Source: Halomonas sp. BDJS001
Lineage (GTDB): Bacteria; Pseudomonadota; Gammaproteobacteria; Pseudomonadales; Halomonadaceae
DNA: 64,000 bases
Assembly (NCBI RefSeq): GCF_026104355.1
Contig: NZ_CP110535.1
Span: forward strand, 3,410,001-3,474,000
Reading direction: 5' to 3'
The notes beneath the pieces are model-generated. The model had not been told where the DNA came from and searched no databases. It worked only from the letters and a program-made list of their open reading frames with translations. This document shows positions 26,336-34,575 of this stretch, one piece after another (position 1 is the stretch's first letter; each line of letters begins with the position of its first letter). The position numbers and the translations under genes were made by a program.

Positions 26336-27736
26336 GTGACCCAACAGGAATCCCTTTTACCTTTGTTGGTGGTGGAAGATGACGCCGCTATACGCGAGTT
26401 ATTAGAAGAAGAACTGCAGGATGCAGGCTACACGACGCTCGGCGTACCTAGCGCTGAAGAGGCAATCGCCTTACTAAGCCACACCTCCGTCTCATTGGTG
26501 ATTACCGATGTGCGACTGCCGGGCATGACCGGCATTCAACTACTTCAACAGCTCCGCCAGGCGGGCAGTGAGCTGGGCATCATTGTGATTACCGCTTTTG
26601 GTACCATCGACCAGGCGGTTGAGGCACTTAAGCTAGGGGCTGACGACTTTTTAACCAAGCCGTTAGACCTTGATGCCATACGCGATGCCGTATTTCGTGT
26701 GCTGGAGCGTCAACGTCTGACAGTTTCCCACGACGCTGACATCAGCCACTTCCACGGCATTGTGGGTAAAAGCCAGATCATGCAGACGCTATTTCATGAC
26801 GCCTCCCGCCTTGCCAAAAGCGATGCTCCCATTCTGATCTTGGGTGAAAGCGGCACTGGCAAAGAGCTACTTGCCCGCGCCATTCACCAGGAAAGTCCTC
26901 GCCATGACCAGCCTTTTGTACCGATCAACTGTGCGAGCATTCCCGCGGACTTGATGGAGAGTGAGTTCTTTGGTCATGTTAAAGGCGCCTTTACCGGGGC
27001 TAATGAAGCACGCAAAGGACTCTTCCAAAGCGCTCAGGGTGGCAGCCTGTTTTTAGATGAGATTGGTGAAATGCCCATCAATCTGCAGGCTAAACTACTG
27101 CGCGCGTTACAGGAAAAGACCGTGCGCCCGGTGGGCGGAGAAAGAGAAGAATCGGTTGATGTACGCATTATCGCCGCAACTCACCGCAACCTGGAAAAAG
27201 AGATCGAACAGGAGAATTTCCGCAGCGACTTATTCTACCGCTTGGAGACATTTTCACTGCGTATCCCCCCGCTGCGCGAGCGCGGTACCGATATCGAGCA
27301 CCTAGTGTTTGCGCTTATCGATAAGCACGCGGAAGCCCAGGGTAAACAGATTGAGCAAATCGAGCCGGAAGCGCTCAATAACCTGCTCAACTACGCCTAC
27401 CCAGGTAACGTTCGCGAACTGGAAAACGCCATTATGCGGGCCGTTACCCTAAGCGAGGATGGCTCGCTCAGCTATAAAGATCTGCCCGAGCGTCTGCGTG
27501 AGCAATCGACGGTGGAAACCGGTAGCCCTTTGGTGCCCACTGTGAGCGGTGAAGTGCTAGCAGGCGGACAGATGCCCACACCACCGCCAATCCGCTGGCC
27601 CAGTTTAGAAGAGGTCGAAAAGCGCTATATTAACAAAGTGCTGGAAGCCACCGGTGGGAACAAGCGACGCACTGCCGAAGTTCTTGGAATTGCTCGTCGG
27701 ACGCTTTATCGCCGTCTGGAAGATAATGAGGAGTAG
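26336..27736 (+). CDS. Sigma-54-dependent response regulator (NtrC family)
   Basis: A 466-residue protein in three parts: receiver domain with the phosphoacceptor aspartate in 'ITDVRLPGM' (about 58) and lysine in 'LTKPLDL'; AAA+ domain with Walker A 'GESGTGKE', the sigma-54 contact loop GAFTGA (about 217-222) and 'RVRPVGGE'-like sensor region; and a Fis-type helix-turn-helix, 'NKRRTAEVLGIARRTLYRRL'. It activates RNA polymerase-sigma54 promoters when phosphorylated. I use the GTG at 26336, which has GAGGA eight bases upstream; GTG 26321 overlaps the kinase stop and is the alternative. Target genes are unknown. Confidence 0.93.
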   Translation: MTQQESLLPLLVVEDDAAIRELLEEELQDAGYTTLGVPSAEEAIALLSHTSVSLVITDVRLPGMTGIQLLQQLRQAGSELGIIVITAFGTIDQAVEALKLGADDFLTKPLDLDAIRDAVFRVLERQRLTVSHDADISHFHGIVGKSQIMQTLFHDASRLAKSDAPILILGESGTGKELLARAIHQESPRHDQPFVPINCASIPADLMESEFFGHVKGAFTGANEARKGLFQSAQGGSLFLDEIGEMPINLQAKLLRALQEKTVRPVGGEREESVDVRIIAATHRNLEKEIEQENFRSDLFYRLETFSLRIPPLRERGTDIEHLVFALIDKHAEAQGKQIEQIEPEALNNLLNYAYPGNVRELENAIMRAVTLSEDGSLSYKDLPERLREQSTVETGSPLVPTVSGEVLAGGQMPTPPPIRWPSLEEVEKRYINKVLEATGGNKRRTAEVLGIARRTLYRRLEDNEE

Positions 27737-27832
27737 CCGCCGCCAAGCAGTAAAATCAAGTAGCGCAATTGAGAAACGACAAACGCTAATTAGAAAGTAG
27801 GCAAGAAAGCAGGCAAGAGCTAAAAAGCAGAC

Positions 27833-27857
27833 AAAAAAACCCCCGCGGGCGCGGGGG
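27833..27857 (-). terminator. Intrinsic terminator of acidic lipoprotein gene
   Basis: On the minus strand CCCCCGC-GCCC-GCGGGGG followed by seven T's: a very strong G+C hairpin, about 130 bases after the lipoprotein gene. It is oriented against the two-component operon and shields it from read-through. Confidence 0.82.
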
Positions 27858-27865
27858 TGGAAAGG

Positions 27866-27920
27866 ATGGTAAACCGTGTGGAGCAGCCGCAGGGAACAAA
27901 CAGCTGGGTCGATTTACCAT
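27866..27920. repeat. Inverted repeat enclosing a 39-base loop
   Basis: ATGGTAAA (27866-27873) and TTTACCAT (27913-27920) are exact complements flanking 39 bases that contain further short G+C-rich pairs. It lies in the 3' untranslated region of the lipoprotein transcript, upstream of the terminator. It could be an RNA structure or a protein-binding site; no family was recognised. Confidence 0.4.
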
Positions 27921-27989
27921 CGTAGGGAGCGGCACACTTGCTCAAACTTAAAACAGTGGATTAAAAACAGTTACTTAAAAGTTAACTAA

Positions 27990-28412
27990 TTAATTAGCAG
28001 TTGAATTCTCATCATCTTCAGTACCGGGCATAGGATCAGTCCCTTCACCAAAACCAGGCTCGTCCTCATCAGGGTTCATCGTGCCTTCTGCTGGCTCGTC
28101 CATGGTGTCTTCTGGCATGGAGCCTTCAGATGTCGCTCCTTCAGACTGTGACATATTGCCTTCTGTGGCGGGATCATCACCTAAACCAGGATCCTCCTCC
28201 ATAGCGGGCTCTTCGTTCATGCTCGGTTCTGGCTGAGAAGTCGCGTCCTGCTCTAGGGGAGAAGCTTCATCCGCAGGCGGCGCTGCCTCTTCATTGTCAC
28301 CGCAACCGGCTAGTACAAGTACACTTGCTGCCGTCGCCATCATACATAGCGTTAACCAGCGTGGGCGGTTGGAAACCTGCTTACTCTCAATGTGGTCGTG
28401 ATGCTTATCCAT
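27990..28412 (-). CDS. Small acidic lipoprotein, function unknown
   Basis: A 140-residue protein with a lipoprotein signal peptide (RWLTLCMMATAASVLVLAGC, lipobox LAGC with lipidated Cys near residue 39). The mature part is low-complexity and extremely acidic, built of Glu, Asp, Pro, Met, Ser and Gly ('EPSMNEEPAMEEDPGLGDDP' and similar), with no recognisable domain and probably disordered. ATG 28412 is chosen because GGAGGTG precedes it. Asp after +1 is not present (next residue is Gly), so outer-membrane sorting by Lol is expected. It stands alone between the two-component system and proV, divergent from proV. Confidence 0.75.
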   Translation of the reverse strand: MDKHHDHIESKQVSNRPRWLTLCMMATAASVLVLAGCGDNEEAAPPADEASPLEQDATSQPEPSMNEEPAMEEDPGLGDDPATEGNMSQSEGATSEGSMPEDTMDEPAEGTMNPDEDEPGFGEGTDPMPGTEDDENSTAN

Positions 28413-28793
28413 AATACCCACCTCCATTGCTAACACCGTATGTTTCTAAACGTCTTCGCTGACTTATGGCTAACCAGTTTTACACAGATAATAGGTCGCC
28501 TACACCTAGCCTATTCACTTTGCATGCCAAATCCGCCAAAATAAAAATAAAATAATTAAAATCAAAAGCTTAAATAAAAACAAGCATATCGCAATAAGCG
28601 CACAGCGAAACACCCCTGTGGGTGAAAAATGACACATGTAACGTTAATTGCCCCGTTGAGCGAGCCGTTGTGACACACTGACCCTACCTATGTATAATAA
28701 TTTTTAATAAATCATCCGACTCAAACTCTTATTTCTTTATGAATGGCTAAGCAATGACATCCGCCCATTCTGTTCAACAAAAAGGCATCGCCG
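28413..28793. other. Divergent intergenic region, AT-rich
   Basis: About 380 bases between the lipoprotein gene and proV. It is AT-rich in 28540-28590 and holds the proV promoter. No gene was found. An ATG at 28754 opens a short frame that is not in register with proV. A GG-N10-GC element for sigma-54 was looked for in view of the nearby NtrC-type regulator but none was convincing. Confidence 0.5.
28670..28698 (+). promoter_or_regulatory. Sigma-70-type promoter of proVWX-like genes
   Basis: GTGACA (28670-28675), a 17-bp spacer and a perfect TATAAT (28693-28698), 96 bases before the proV ATG. Only one base of the -35 differs from consensus. Confidence 0.65.
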
Positions 28794-29996
28794 ATGGACG
28801 AGACACGACCCGTCAAAATTAAAGTGCGCGGCTTAAGCAAAGTCTTTGGCAAGCAACCACAAAAAGCCATTGAGCTACGTAACCAGGGAATGAAACGCCC
28901 CGAAATCCTGGAGAAATCCGGCCAGACGCTGGGGCTATCCAATATTTCATTTGATGTTTATGAAGGCGAGCTACTCGTCATCATGGGGCTATCAGGGTCG
29001 GGCAAATCGACCTTGATCCGCTGCCTGAACCGTCTGATTGAAACCACCGAAGGTGAAATCATTATCGACGGTGAAAACATTCCGACGCTAAAAGAGAAAG
29101 CGCTGTTAGAGTGTCGCCGCCGCCACTTCTCTATGGTATTTCAAAATTTCGCGCTATTTCCCCACCGCACTGTGCAGCAAAATGCCGAGTTCGGTTTGGA
29201 AATTCGCGGCGTAGAGAAGACTGAGCGGCAAAAAATTGCCCACAACGCGCTGAAGCAGGTGGGCCTGGAGGGCTGGGAAGACGCCTACCCCAACCAGCTT
29301 TCCGGCGGCATGCAGCAGCGGGTTGGTCTAGCCCGCGCACTGGCGAACGATGCCACCGTTCTACTGATGGACGAAGCCTTCTCAGCGCTCGACCCGCTGA
29401 TTCGCAAAGATATGCAGCAAGAACTTTTACAGCTGCAATCCAAAATGCAGAAGACGACGGTTTTCATCACCCACGATTTGGATGAGGCGCTCAATATTGG
29501 CGACCGCATCGTGCTGCTGAAAGATGGCGAAGTGGTACAGATCGGCACGCCGGAAGAGATCCTCACCAAACCAGCGGACGACTACGTGCGGCGCTTTATC
29601 GAAGGCGTCGATCGAGCGCGTATTTTGACCGCCGAGAGCGCCATGCGGCCACTGCGCTCCACCGCACGGGAGAGCGATGGCCCACGCACGGCACTACACC
29701 GCATGCGTGACCATGCAATCGACTCTATCTATGTGGTTGACCGCGACCGCCGCCTGCTCGGCCTGCTTGAGGCCGATGCCGCCAGCAAGGCCATTCAAGC
29801 GGGTGCCGACTCGATCATCCCCTACTTAACCCAAGATTTCCGCAAAGTCCCCATGGATGAGCCGCTGCACAACCTGTTCGCCATGTTTAGTGAAAAGAGC
29901 TTCCCTATCGCCGTTATTGATAAGCAGGAACAGCTCCTGGGTGTGGTGGTTAAAGGCGCAGTACTCGATGAACTGGCACGTGCAGGAGAGCAATAA
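28794..29996 (+). CDS. proV: Glycine betaine/proline ABC transporter ATPase (ProV-like)
   Basis: A 400-residue ATPase of the ProV/OpuAA type: Walker A 'GLSGSGKST', signature 'LSGGMQQR', Walker B 'VLLMDEAFSALDPL', H-loop 'ITHDLDEAL', then a C-terminal pair of CBS domains (about 285-395), which in OpuA sense ionic strength. The N-terminal 'EIRNQGMKRPEILEKSGQTL'-like stretch (here IELRNQGMKRPEILEKSGQT) between the first strand and Walker A is characteristic of ProV. It drives uptake of compatible solutes under salt stress. The stop overlaps the proW start (TAATG). Confidence 0.94.
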   Translation: MDETRPVKIKVRGLSKVFGKQPQKAIELRNQGMKRPEILEKSGQTLGLSNISFDVYEGELLVIMGLSGSGKSTLIRCLNRLIETTEGEIIIDGENIPTLKEKALLECRRRHFSMVFQNFALFPHRTVQQNAEFGLEIRGVEKTERQKIAHNALKQVGLEGWEDAYPNQLSGGMQQRVGLARALANDATVLLMDEAFSALDPLIRKDMQQELLQLQSKMQKTTVFITHDLDEALNIGDRIVLLKDGEVVQIGTPEEILTKPADDYVRRFIEGVDRARILTAESAMRPLRSTARESDGPRTALHRMRDHAIDSIYVVDRDRRLLGLLEADAASKAIQAGADSIIPYLTQDFRKVPMDEPLHNLFAMFSEKSFPIAVIDKQEQLLGVVVKGAVLDELARAGEQ

Positions 29997-30826
29997 TGGA
30001 TATCCCACGCATCCCGCTAGGTGAATGGATTGAAAGCGGTCTGACTTGGTTGACCAGCGAATACTCCCTGGTTACCCGCGGTATATCGCGTTTCACGCAA
30101 ACCGGTATCGATGTTTTAAATGACAGCTTGATGTGGTTGCCTGAGTGGGCGCTGCTCGCGTTGATCGCACTGCTCTGCTGGAAGTTGGCGGGCCCTCGGC
30201 TTGCAATCGGCGCCGCCGCTGGTTTGGCACTGATTTGGAACCTCGGTCTCTGGAATCCGATGATCGAGACGCTCACGCTGGTGGTGTTCGCTACTATGGT
30301 GGCGGTGGTCATCGCCTTACCGGTAGGTATTGCGGCGGCGCTATCCAATCGGCTTTACCGGGTCATTATGCCGATTCTGGATTTTATGCAGACCATGCCT
30401 GCCTTCGTTTATTTAATTCCAGCGATTCCCTTTTTCGGGATTGGCTCGGTCTCGGCGATTTTTGCCACAGTGATTTTCTCAATGCCCCCGGCTATTCGCT
30501 TTACCACCCTGGGCATTCGTCAAGTACCGGTGGAGCTGATCGAAGCCGCCGATGCCTACGGTGCCACCCGTGGTCAGAAGCTAATCAAAGTACAGCTACC
30601 GCTGTCACTGCCCACCGTTATGGCGGGTATCAACCAGACGATTATGCTGGCTCTCTCCATGGTGGTTATTGCCGCCATGATTGGTGCGGATGGCTTGGGC
30701 AGCGAAGTATGGCGCGCTATTCAACGTTTGCGCCCTGGCGACGGCTTTGAAGCAGGTATCGCAGTGGTTATTCTGGCCATGCTGCTTGACCGCTTAACGC
30801 AGTCACTCAGAAAAACCCGACAATAG
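29996..30826 (+). CDS. proW: Glycine betaine/proline ABC transporter permease (ProW-like)
   Basis: A 276-residue permease with six to seven membrane segments. 'QTMPAFVYLIPAIPFFGIGS' and 'EAADAYGATRGQKLIKVQLP', the EAA loop that contacts the ATPase, are typical of ProW/OpuAB. It begins with a periplasmic segment and an extra helix as in ProW, though shorter than the E. coli protein (about 350 residues). Start overlaps the proV stop by one base. It forms a homodimeric channel for betaine-type osmolytes. Confidence 0.94.
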   Translation: MDIPRIPLGEWIESGLTWLTSEYSLVTRGISRFTQTGIDVLNDSLMWLPEWALLALIALLCWKLAGPRLAIGAAAGLALIWNLGLWNPMIETLTLVVFATMVAVVIALPVGIAAALSNRLYRVIMPILDFMQTMPAFVYLIPAIPFFGIGSVSAIFATVIFSMPPAIRFTTLGIRQVPVELIEAADAYGATRGQKLIKVQLPLSLPTVMAGINQTIMLALSMVVIAAMIGADGLGSEVWRAIQRLRPGDGFEAGIAVVILAMLLDRLTQSLRKTRQ

Positions 30827-30992
30827 CGAAAATGCACGGGTAACGTAAAACGATAAAGTAAGAGAGCAGAAGCGGCTGCGTTGAGCCATTAGCTTGCTAA
30901 GTCGCCCTATGCTCACCATGCTGTGTTTTGCAGCAGCTGTGTTTGTTGATAACTGTGTACGTTAATAACTTTATACCCAAGGGAGAAAGTGA

Positions 30993-31868
30993 ATGAAACA
31001 TCGCACATTGAACCTCCGTATCCGTCTTGCGTCACTGGCACTGCTTGCAGGTGCAGGCGTTGCCGTCAGCAGCGCGGCGCAAGCCGAAGAAGAGAAAGGC
31101 ACGATCAACCTGGCCTACGTGGAGTGGTCATCTGAAGTCGCTTCTACTAACGTCATTGCCGCGGTGCTTGAGCAGGCAGGCTATGAGGTTGACCTAACCT
31201 CACTCTCAGCAGCGGCCATGTTCCAAGCGCTCTCCACTGGCGATGCGGATGCTATCGTTGCTGCTTGGTTGCCAACCACTCACGCTGATTACATGGAGCG
31301 CTTGGGTGATAGCATTGAAGACCTTGGCCCCAACCTGGACGGCACCAAGCTAGGTCTCGTTGTTCCGTCATACACCGACGTCGACTCGATTACTGACCTT
31401 AACGATAACGCTGACAGCTTTAATGGCGAGATCATCGGTATTGACCCCGGTGCAGGCTTAATGAGCCTCACCGAAGAGGTTGTGGATACCTATGACCTTG
31501 AACTGAATCTGCGTAGCGGCAGCGGCGCCACCATGACCGCTGCATTATCCAGCGCGATCAATAACGAAGAAGATGTTGTTGTTACTGGCTGGACGCCCCA
31601 CTGGATGTTTGCCCGCTTTGATCTGAAGTATCTAGAAGATCCCGAGAACGTCTATGGCGGCGCGGAGCAGATCCATACCGCGGTTCGCCAAGGCCTGGAA
31701 GATGACATGCCGGAAGCATATGCGATTCTCGACGCTTTCGAGTGGACGCCTGAGCAGATGGGCGAAGTCATGCTAATGAACCAGGAAGATGGCAGCGACC
31801 CCTACGAAAACGCGAAGCAATGGGTTGAAGATAACCAAGACGTAGTCGCAGAGTGGCTCGATAGCTAA
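30993..31868 (+). CDS. proX: Glycine betaine ABC transporter substrate-binding protein (ProX/OpuAC-like)
   Basis: A 291-residue periplasmic protein with a signal peptide (to about residue 31, 'AAQAEEE') and OpuAC features: 'INLAYVEWSSEVASTNVIAA', 'ADAIVAAWLPTTHADYMERL', 'GIDPGAGLM' and 'VVTGWTPHWMFARFDLKYLE', whose aromatic residues form the cage around quaternary ammonium groups. It delivers betaine or a related solute to ProVW. A gap of 166 bases separates it from proW, so it may have its own promoter to make the binding protein in excess. A good AAGGGAG site precedes the ATG. Confidence 0.92.
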   Translation: MKHRTLNLRIRLASLALLAGAGVAVSSAAQAEEEKGTINLAYVEWSSEVASTNVIAAVLEQAGYEVDLTSLSAAAMFQALSTGDADAIVAAWLPTTHADYMERLGDSIEDLGPNLDGTKLGLVVPSYTDVDSITDLNDNADSFNGEIIGIDPGAGLMSLTEEVVDTYDLELNLRSGSGATMTAALSSAINNEEDVVVTGWTPHWMFARFDLKYLEDPENVYGGAEQIHTAVRQGLEDDMPEAYAILDAFEWTPEQMGEVMLMNQEDGSDPYENAKQWVEDNQDVVAEWLDS

Positions 31869-31888
31869 ACGAGCCAAACAGTCGCGGT

Positions 31889-31920
31889 AGCAGGGGGCTT
31901 CGGCCCTCTGCTGTCGTTTT
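31889..31920 (+). terminator. Intrinsic terminator after proX
   Basis: A 10-bp stem (AGCAGGGGGC/GCCCTCTGCT, one wobble) closed by a stable TTCG tetraloop and followed by GTCGTTTT, 20 bases past the proX stop. Confidence 0.8.
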
Positions 31921-32110
31921 AAGAACTGTTTTAAGCCCTGCTATTAAGTACTGTTTAAGCGCCAAGGTTCACATTACGTTGAATACTGTCATTACAGATT
32001 TGCTACTGTGAGCCCCTAAGCGCTCGCCATGCGATGTGGGTTGATGACCACACTTTGGTTTCTGTTCACCCTTTTGATCGACACTTCTTGATCGAAATAG
32101 AGAGGTTCCT

Positions 32111-33751
32111 GTGGATAACCACGACGATAAACGCCCCCCTAAAGAGCCCGTCTCTGAGGGCATACCCGCCCCAGACGGCCCGGCTAACCTGATCGACACC
32201 GATTATGTCATCGGCCAAGACAACATCACTACTAACACCATGGGTCTCAATCTTGACCTGCACGGCAAGGTGTTTAGCATTTCGGCAATCATCGTGCTGT
32301 TGTTTGTGGTGCTAACCCTGGCGCTGCAAGATACGATTGCGCCTATTTATGATGCTATTTTTGGTTTTTTGACCGGCAACCTTGCGTGGTTCTTTATTTT
32401 AGCGGCGAATATATTTGTCATCTTGTGTCTTGGTCTGATCTTCTCCCCCCTCGGTAAAATCCGTATTGGTGGCGCTGAAGCCAAACCGGATTTTACCTAT
32501 ATGGGTTGGTTTTCAATGCTGTTTGCCGCGGGCATGGGAATTGGCCTGATGTTCTTCGGCGTCAACGAACCGCTGACGCACTTTGGCACCTCCTTTGATG
32601 GGGGCAGCTGGGCGCCATTGGCGGGCGCGGAAGGTAATGCAGCCGGTGCGGAAGCGTTGGCCATGGCAGCAACCATCTTCCACTGGGGCCTACACCCCTG
32701 GGCAATTTATGCCGTTGTTGCACTTTCCCTGGCACTTTTCTCATTCAATAAGGGCTTGCCACTCTCCATGCGTTCAGTGTTTTACCCGATTTTGGGCGAA
32801 CGCGTTTGGGGTTGGCCAGGCCATTTGATCGATATTCTGGCGGTGTTTGCCACGCTGTTTGGTTTGGCCACATCACTAGGCCTAGGGGCTACCCAGGCCG
32901 CTGCGGGCCTTTCCTACCTGTTTGGCGCACCGGAAAGCGATATCACCATGATTCTGCTGATCATCGGCATTACGATGATCGCCATCGCCTCTATCGTTGC
33001 GGGTGTTGATAAGGGCGTACAACTGCTCTCCAAAATCAATATCGCCATGGCGGCAGCCCTGTTGTTCTTTGTGATTGCGGTTGGCCCTACCCTACTGATT
33101 CTCACTGGCTTCTTTGAGAACCTATGGAGCTATGCGATGCACTTGCCTGCACTGTCGAATCCTTTCGGCCGTGAAGATGCCAACTTTAGCCAGGGCTGGA
33201 CCGCCTTCTATTGGGCGTGGTGGATCTCCTGGTCTCCGTACGTCGGTATGTTTATCGCCCGGGTATCCCGTGGTCGTACCGTTCGCGAGTTCCTGATCTC
33301 CGTGCTGATCGTGCCCTCTGTTGTCTCGGTGCTATGGATGACCACTTTCGGCGGCACCGCTATCGACCAGTATGTGACTCAGGGTATTGAAGCCGTACGT
33401 GACGCTGGAGTGGATCTACAGCTCTTCATTATGCTGGAGCAACTGCCGCTATCACAGATCACGTCATTCGTGGCGATTGTGTTGGTAATCGTGTTCTTCG
33501 TCACCTCTTCTGACTCCGGTTCGCTCGTAATTGATTCCATCACCGCTGGCGGTAAGGTCGATGCACCGACGCCACAGCGCGTTTTCTGGGCGATCATAGA
33601 AGGCGCGATTGCCATTGCGCTACTGCTAGGTGGTGGCCTGACAGCGCTGCAAACCATGGCGGTTTCTACCGGCTTCCCGTTCACCATCATTCTGCTAGTG
33701 GCCTGTTATGCCATTATCAAGGGATTGATGAGTGAACCCAAGGCGGTCTAG
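32111..33751 (+). CDS. BCCT-family transporter (betaine/carnitine/choline)
   Basis: A 546-residue secondary carrier with twelve membrane segments and the BCCT signature 'GWTAFYWAWWISWSPYVGMF', followed by IARVSRGRTVREF; the glycine-rich 'GAEAKPDFTYMGWFSMLFAA', then GMGIGLMFFGVNEP, is also typical. Such carriers import glycine betaine, choline or related solutes with Na+ or H+. The start is a GTG with AGAGG upstream. The hydrophilic N-tail is long and acidic (about 50 residues), while the C-terminus stops soon after helix 12, lacking the long osmosensory tail of BetP. Its place next to proVWX suggests osmoprotection. Confidence 0.93.
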   Translation: MDNHDDKRPPKEPVSEGIPAPDGPANLIDTDYVIGQDNITTNTMGLNLDLHGKVFSISAIIVLLFVVLTLALQDTIAPIYDAIFGFLTGNLAWFFILAANIFVILCLGLIFSPLGKIRIGGAEAKPDFTYMGWFSMLFAAGMGIGLMFFGVNEPLTHFGTSFDGGSWAPLAGAEGNAAGAEALAMAATIFHWGLHPWAIYAVVALSLALFSFNKGLPLSMRSVFYPILGERVWGWPGHLIDILAVFATLFGLATSLGLGATQAAAGLSYLFGAPESDITMILLIIGITMIAIASIVAGVDKGVQLLSKINIAMAAALLFFVIAVGPTLLILTGFFENLWSYAMHLPALSNPFGREDANFSQGWTAFYWAWWISWSPYVGMFIARVSRGRTVREFLISVLIVPSVVSVLWMTTFGGTAIDQYVTQGIEAVRDAGVDLQLFIMLEQLPLSQITSFVAIVLVIVFFVTSSDSGSLVIDSITAGGKVDAPTPQRVFWAIIEGAIAIALLLGGGLTALQTMAVSTGFPFTIILLVACYAIIKGLMSEPKAV

Positions 33752-33797
33752 CACTGTTGTAAACCGATCGTCGGTTTAAACCTAGCGAGTAAGTAAA

Positions 33798-33828
33798 ACG
33801 GGTAACCCACTGGGTTGCCCGTTTTTTT
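33798..33828 (+). terminator. Intrinsic terminator after BCCT gene
   Basis: ACGGGTAACCCA and TGGGTTGCCCGT pair almost perfectly and run into seven T's, about 45 bases after the carrier's stop codon. Confidence 0.85.
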
Positions 33829-33848
33829 GGTAGGCTGATAGATAGCCT

Positions 33849-34574
33849 TCAACACCACATATCTTTTAAGGGCGTGTCAGGGCGATAGTGGGTGGCAATT
33901 TGGGCCTGCAGCAGCTCTGCAGTGGCCAGCGCATCGACCAGGGCATGGTGCCCCTGGTAAGCAGGTAAGCCGTAGCGCTCACGGCTTGCGTGCAGGCGGA
34001 TGGAAACCGGTGGGCGCCCCAGCCAGCGGCGAAAACGCGCCCATAGGGTTTGGCGATGCAGCCGCGCTTCCAGCGACATGGTATCAATCATCGGAAACAA
34101 CACCCCTTCCCCACGCCGGGTTTTGACCGCCGCGTTCAAAAAGGGTCGTTCAATATTGCGAAAATGCACCACCACCAGGCGACCCGCTAACTGGGCCAAC
34201 AGTGCGTCCAGAACCTCTTCCAAGTCGGGCGCATGGGCGATCTCTGAGTGAGTAATATGGTGGTAGGTAATTGAGGCTTCTGCTAGCGGTCTCGAAGGTT
34301 TCACTACCCAGTAACGCCGCTCAGCCAATTTGATACGATTTAGTGTAAAGGGCACAAGGCCGATACTGACAATCGCATGTCGCCTCTCATCCAGCCCAGT
34401 GGTTTCCATATCCAGCGCCACCATAGGCACCTCGGAAATAGGTGTTTCAGGGTCAGGCAACGGCGTACCAAAAAATTGCTGAAGCGCAGGATTTTTCGCT
34501 TGCTGAGCCCGCTGGGCCATGTAGCCCTTCCAGTCGGCCTGGGTAATTTTCTGACGCGGGCGTATATCGAGCAT
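33849..34574 (-). CDS. DEDDh 3'-5' exonuclease (DnaQ-like)
   Basis: A 241-residue nuclease with the DEDDh motifs: 'ALDMETTGLDERRHAIVSIG' (Exo I, D and E), the central 'VVHFRNIERPFLNAAV' (Exo II) and 'YQGHHALVDALATAELLQAQ' (Exo III, H and D). It resembles stand-alone epsilon-like exonucleases rather than replicative DnaQ, as it lacks the C-terminal polymerase-binding tail. One base separates it from the cNMP/CBS/DUF294 gene upstream, so the two are co-transcribed; this pairing is common in proteobacteria, but its joint function is not established. Confidence 0.88.
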   Translation of the reverse strand: MLDIRPRQKITQADWKGYMAQRAQQAKNPALQQFFGTPLPDPETPISEVPMVALDMETTGLDERRHAIVSIGLVPFTLNRIKLAERRYWVVKPSRPLAEASITYHHITHSEIAHAPDLEEVLDALLAQLAGRLVVVHFRNIERPFLNAAVKTRRGEGVLFPMIDTMSLEARLHRQTLWARFRRWLGRPPVSIRLHASRERYGLPAYQGHHALVDALATAELLQAQIATHYRPDTPLKDMWC

Positions 34575-34575
34575 C

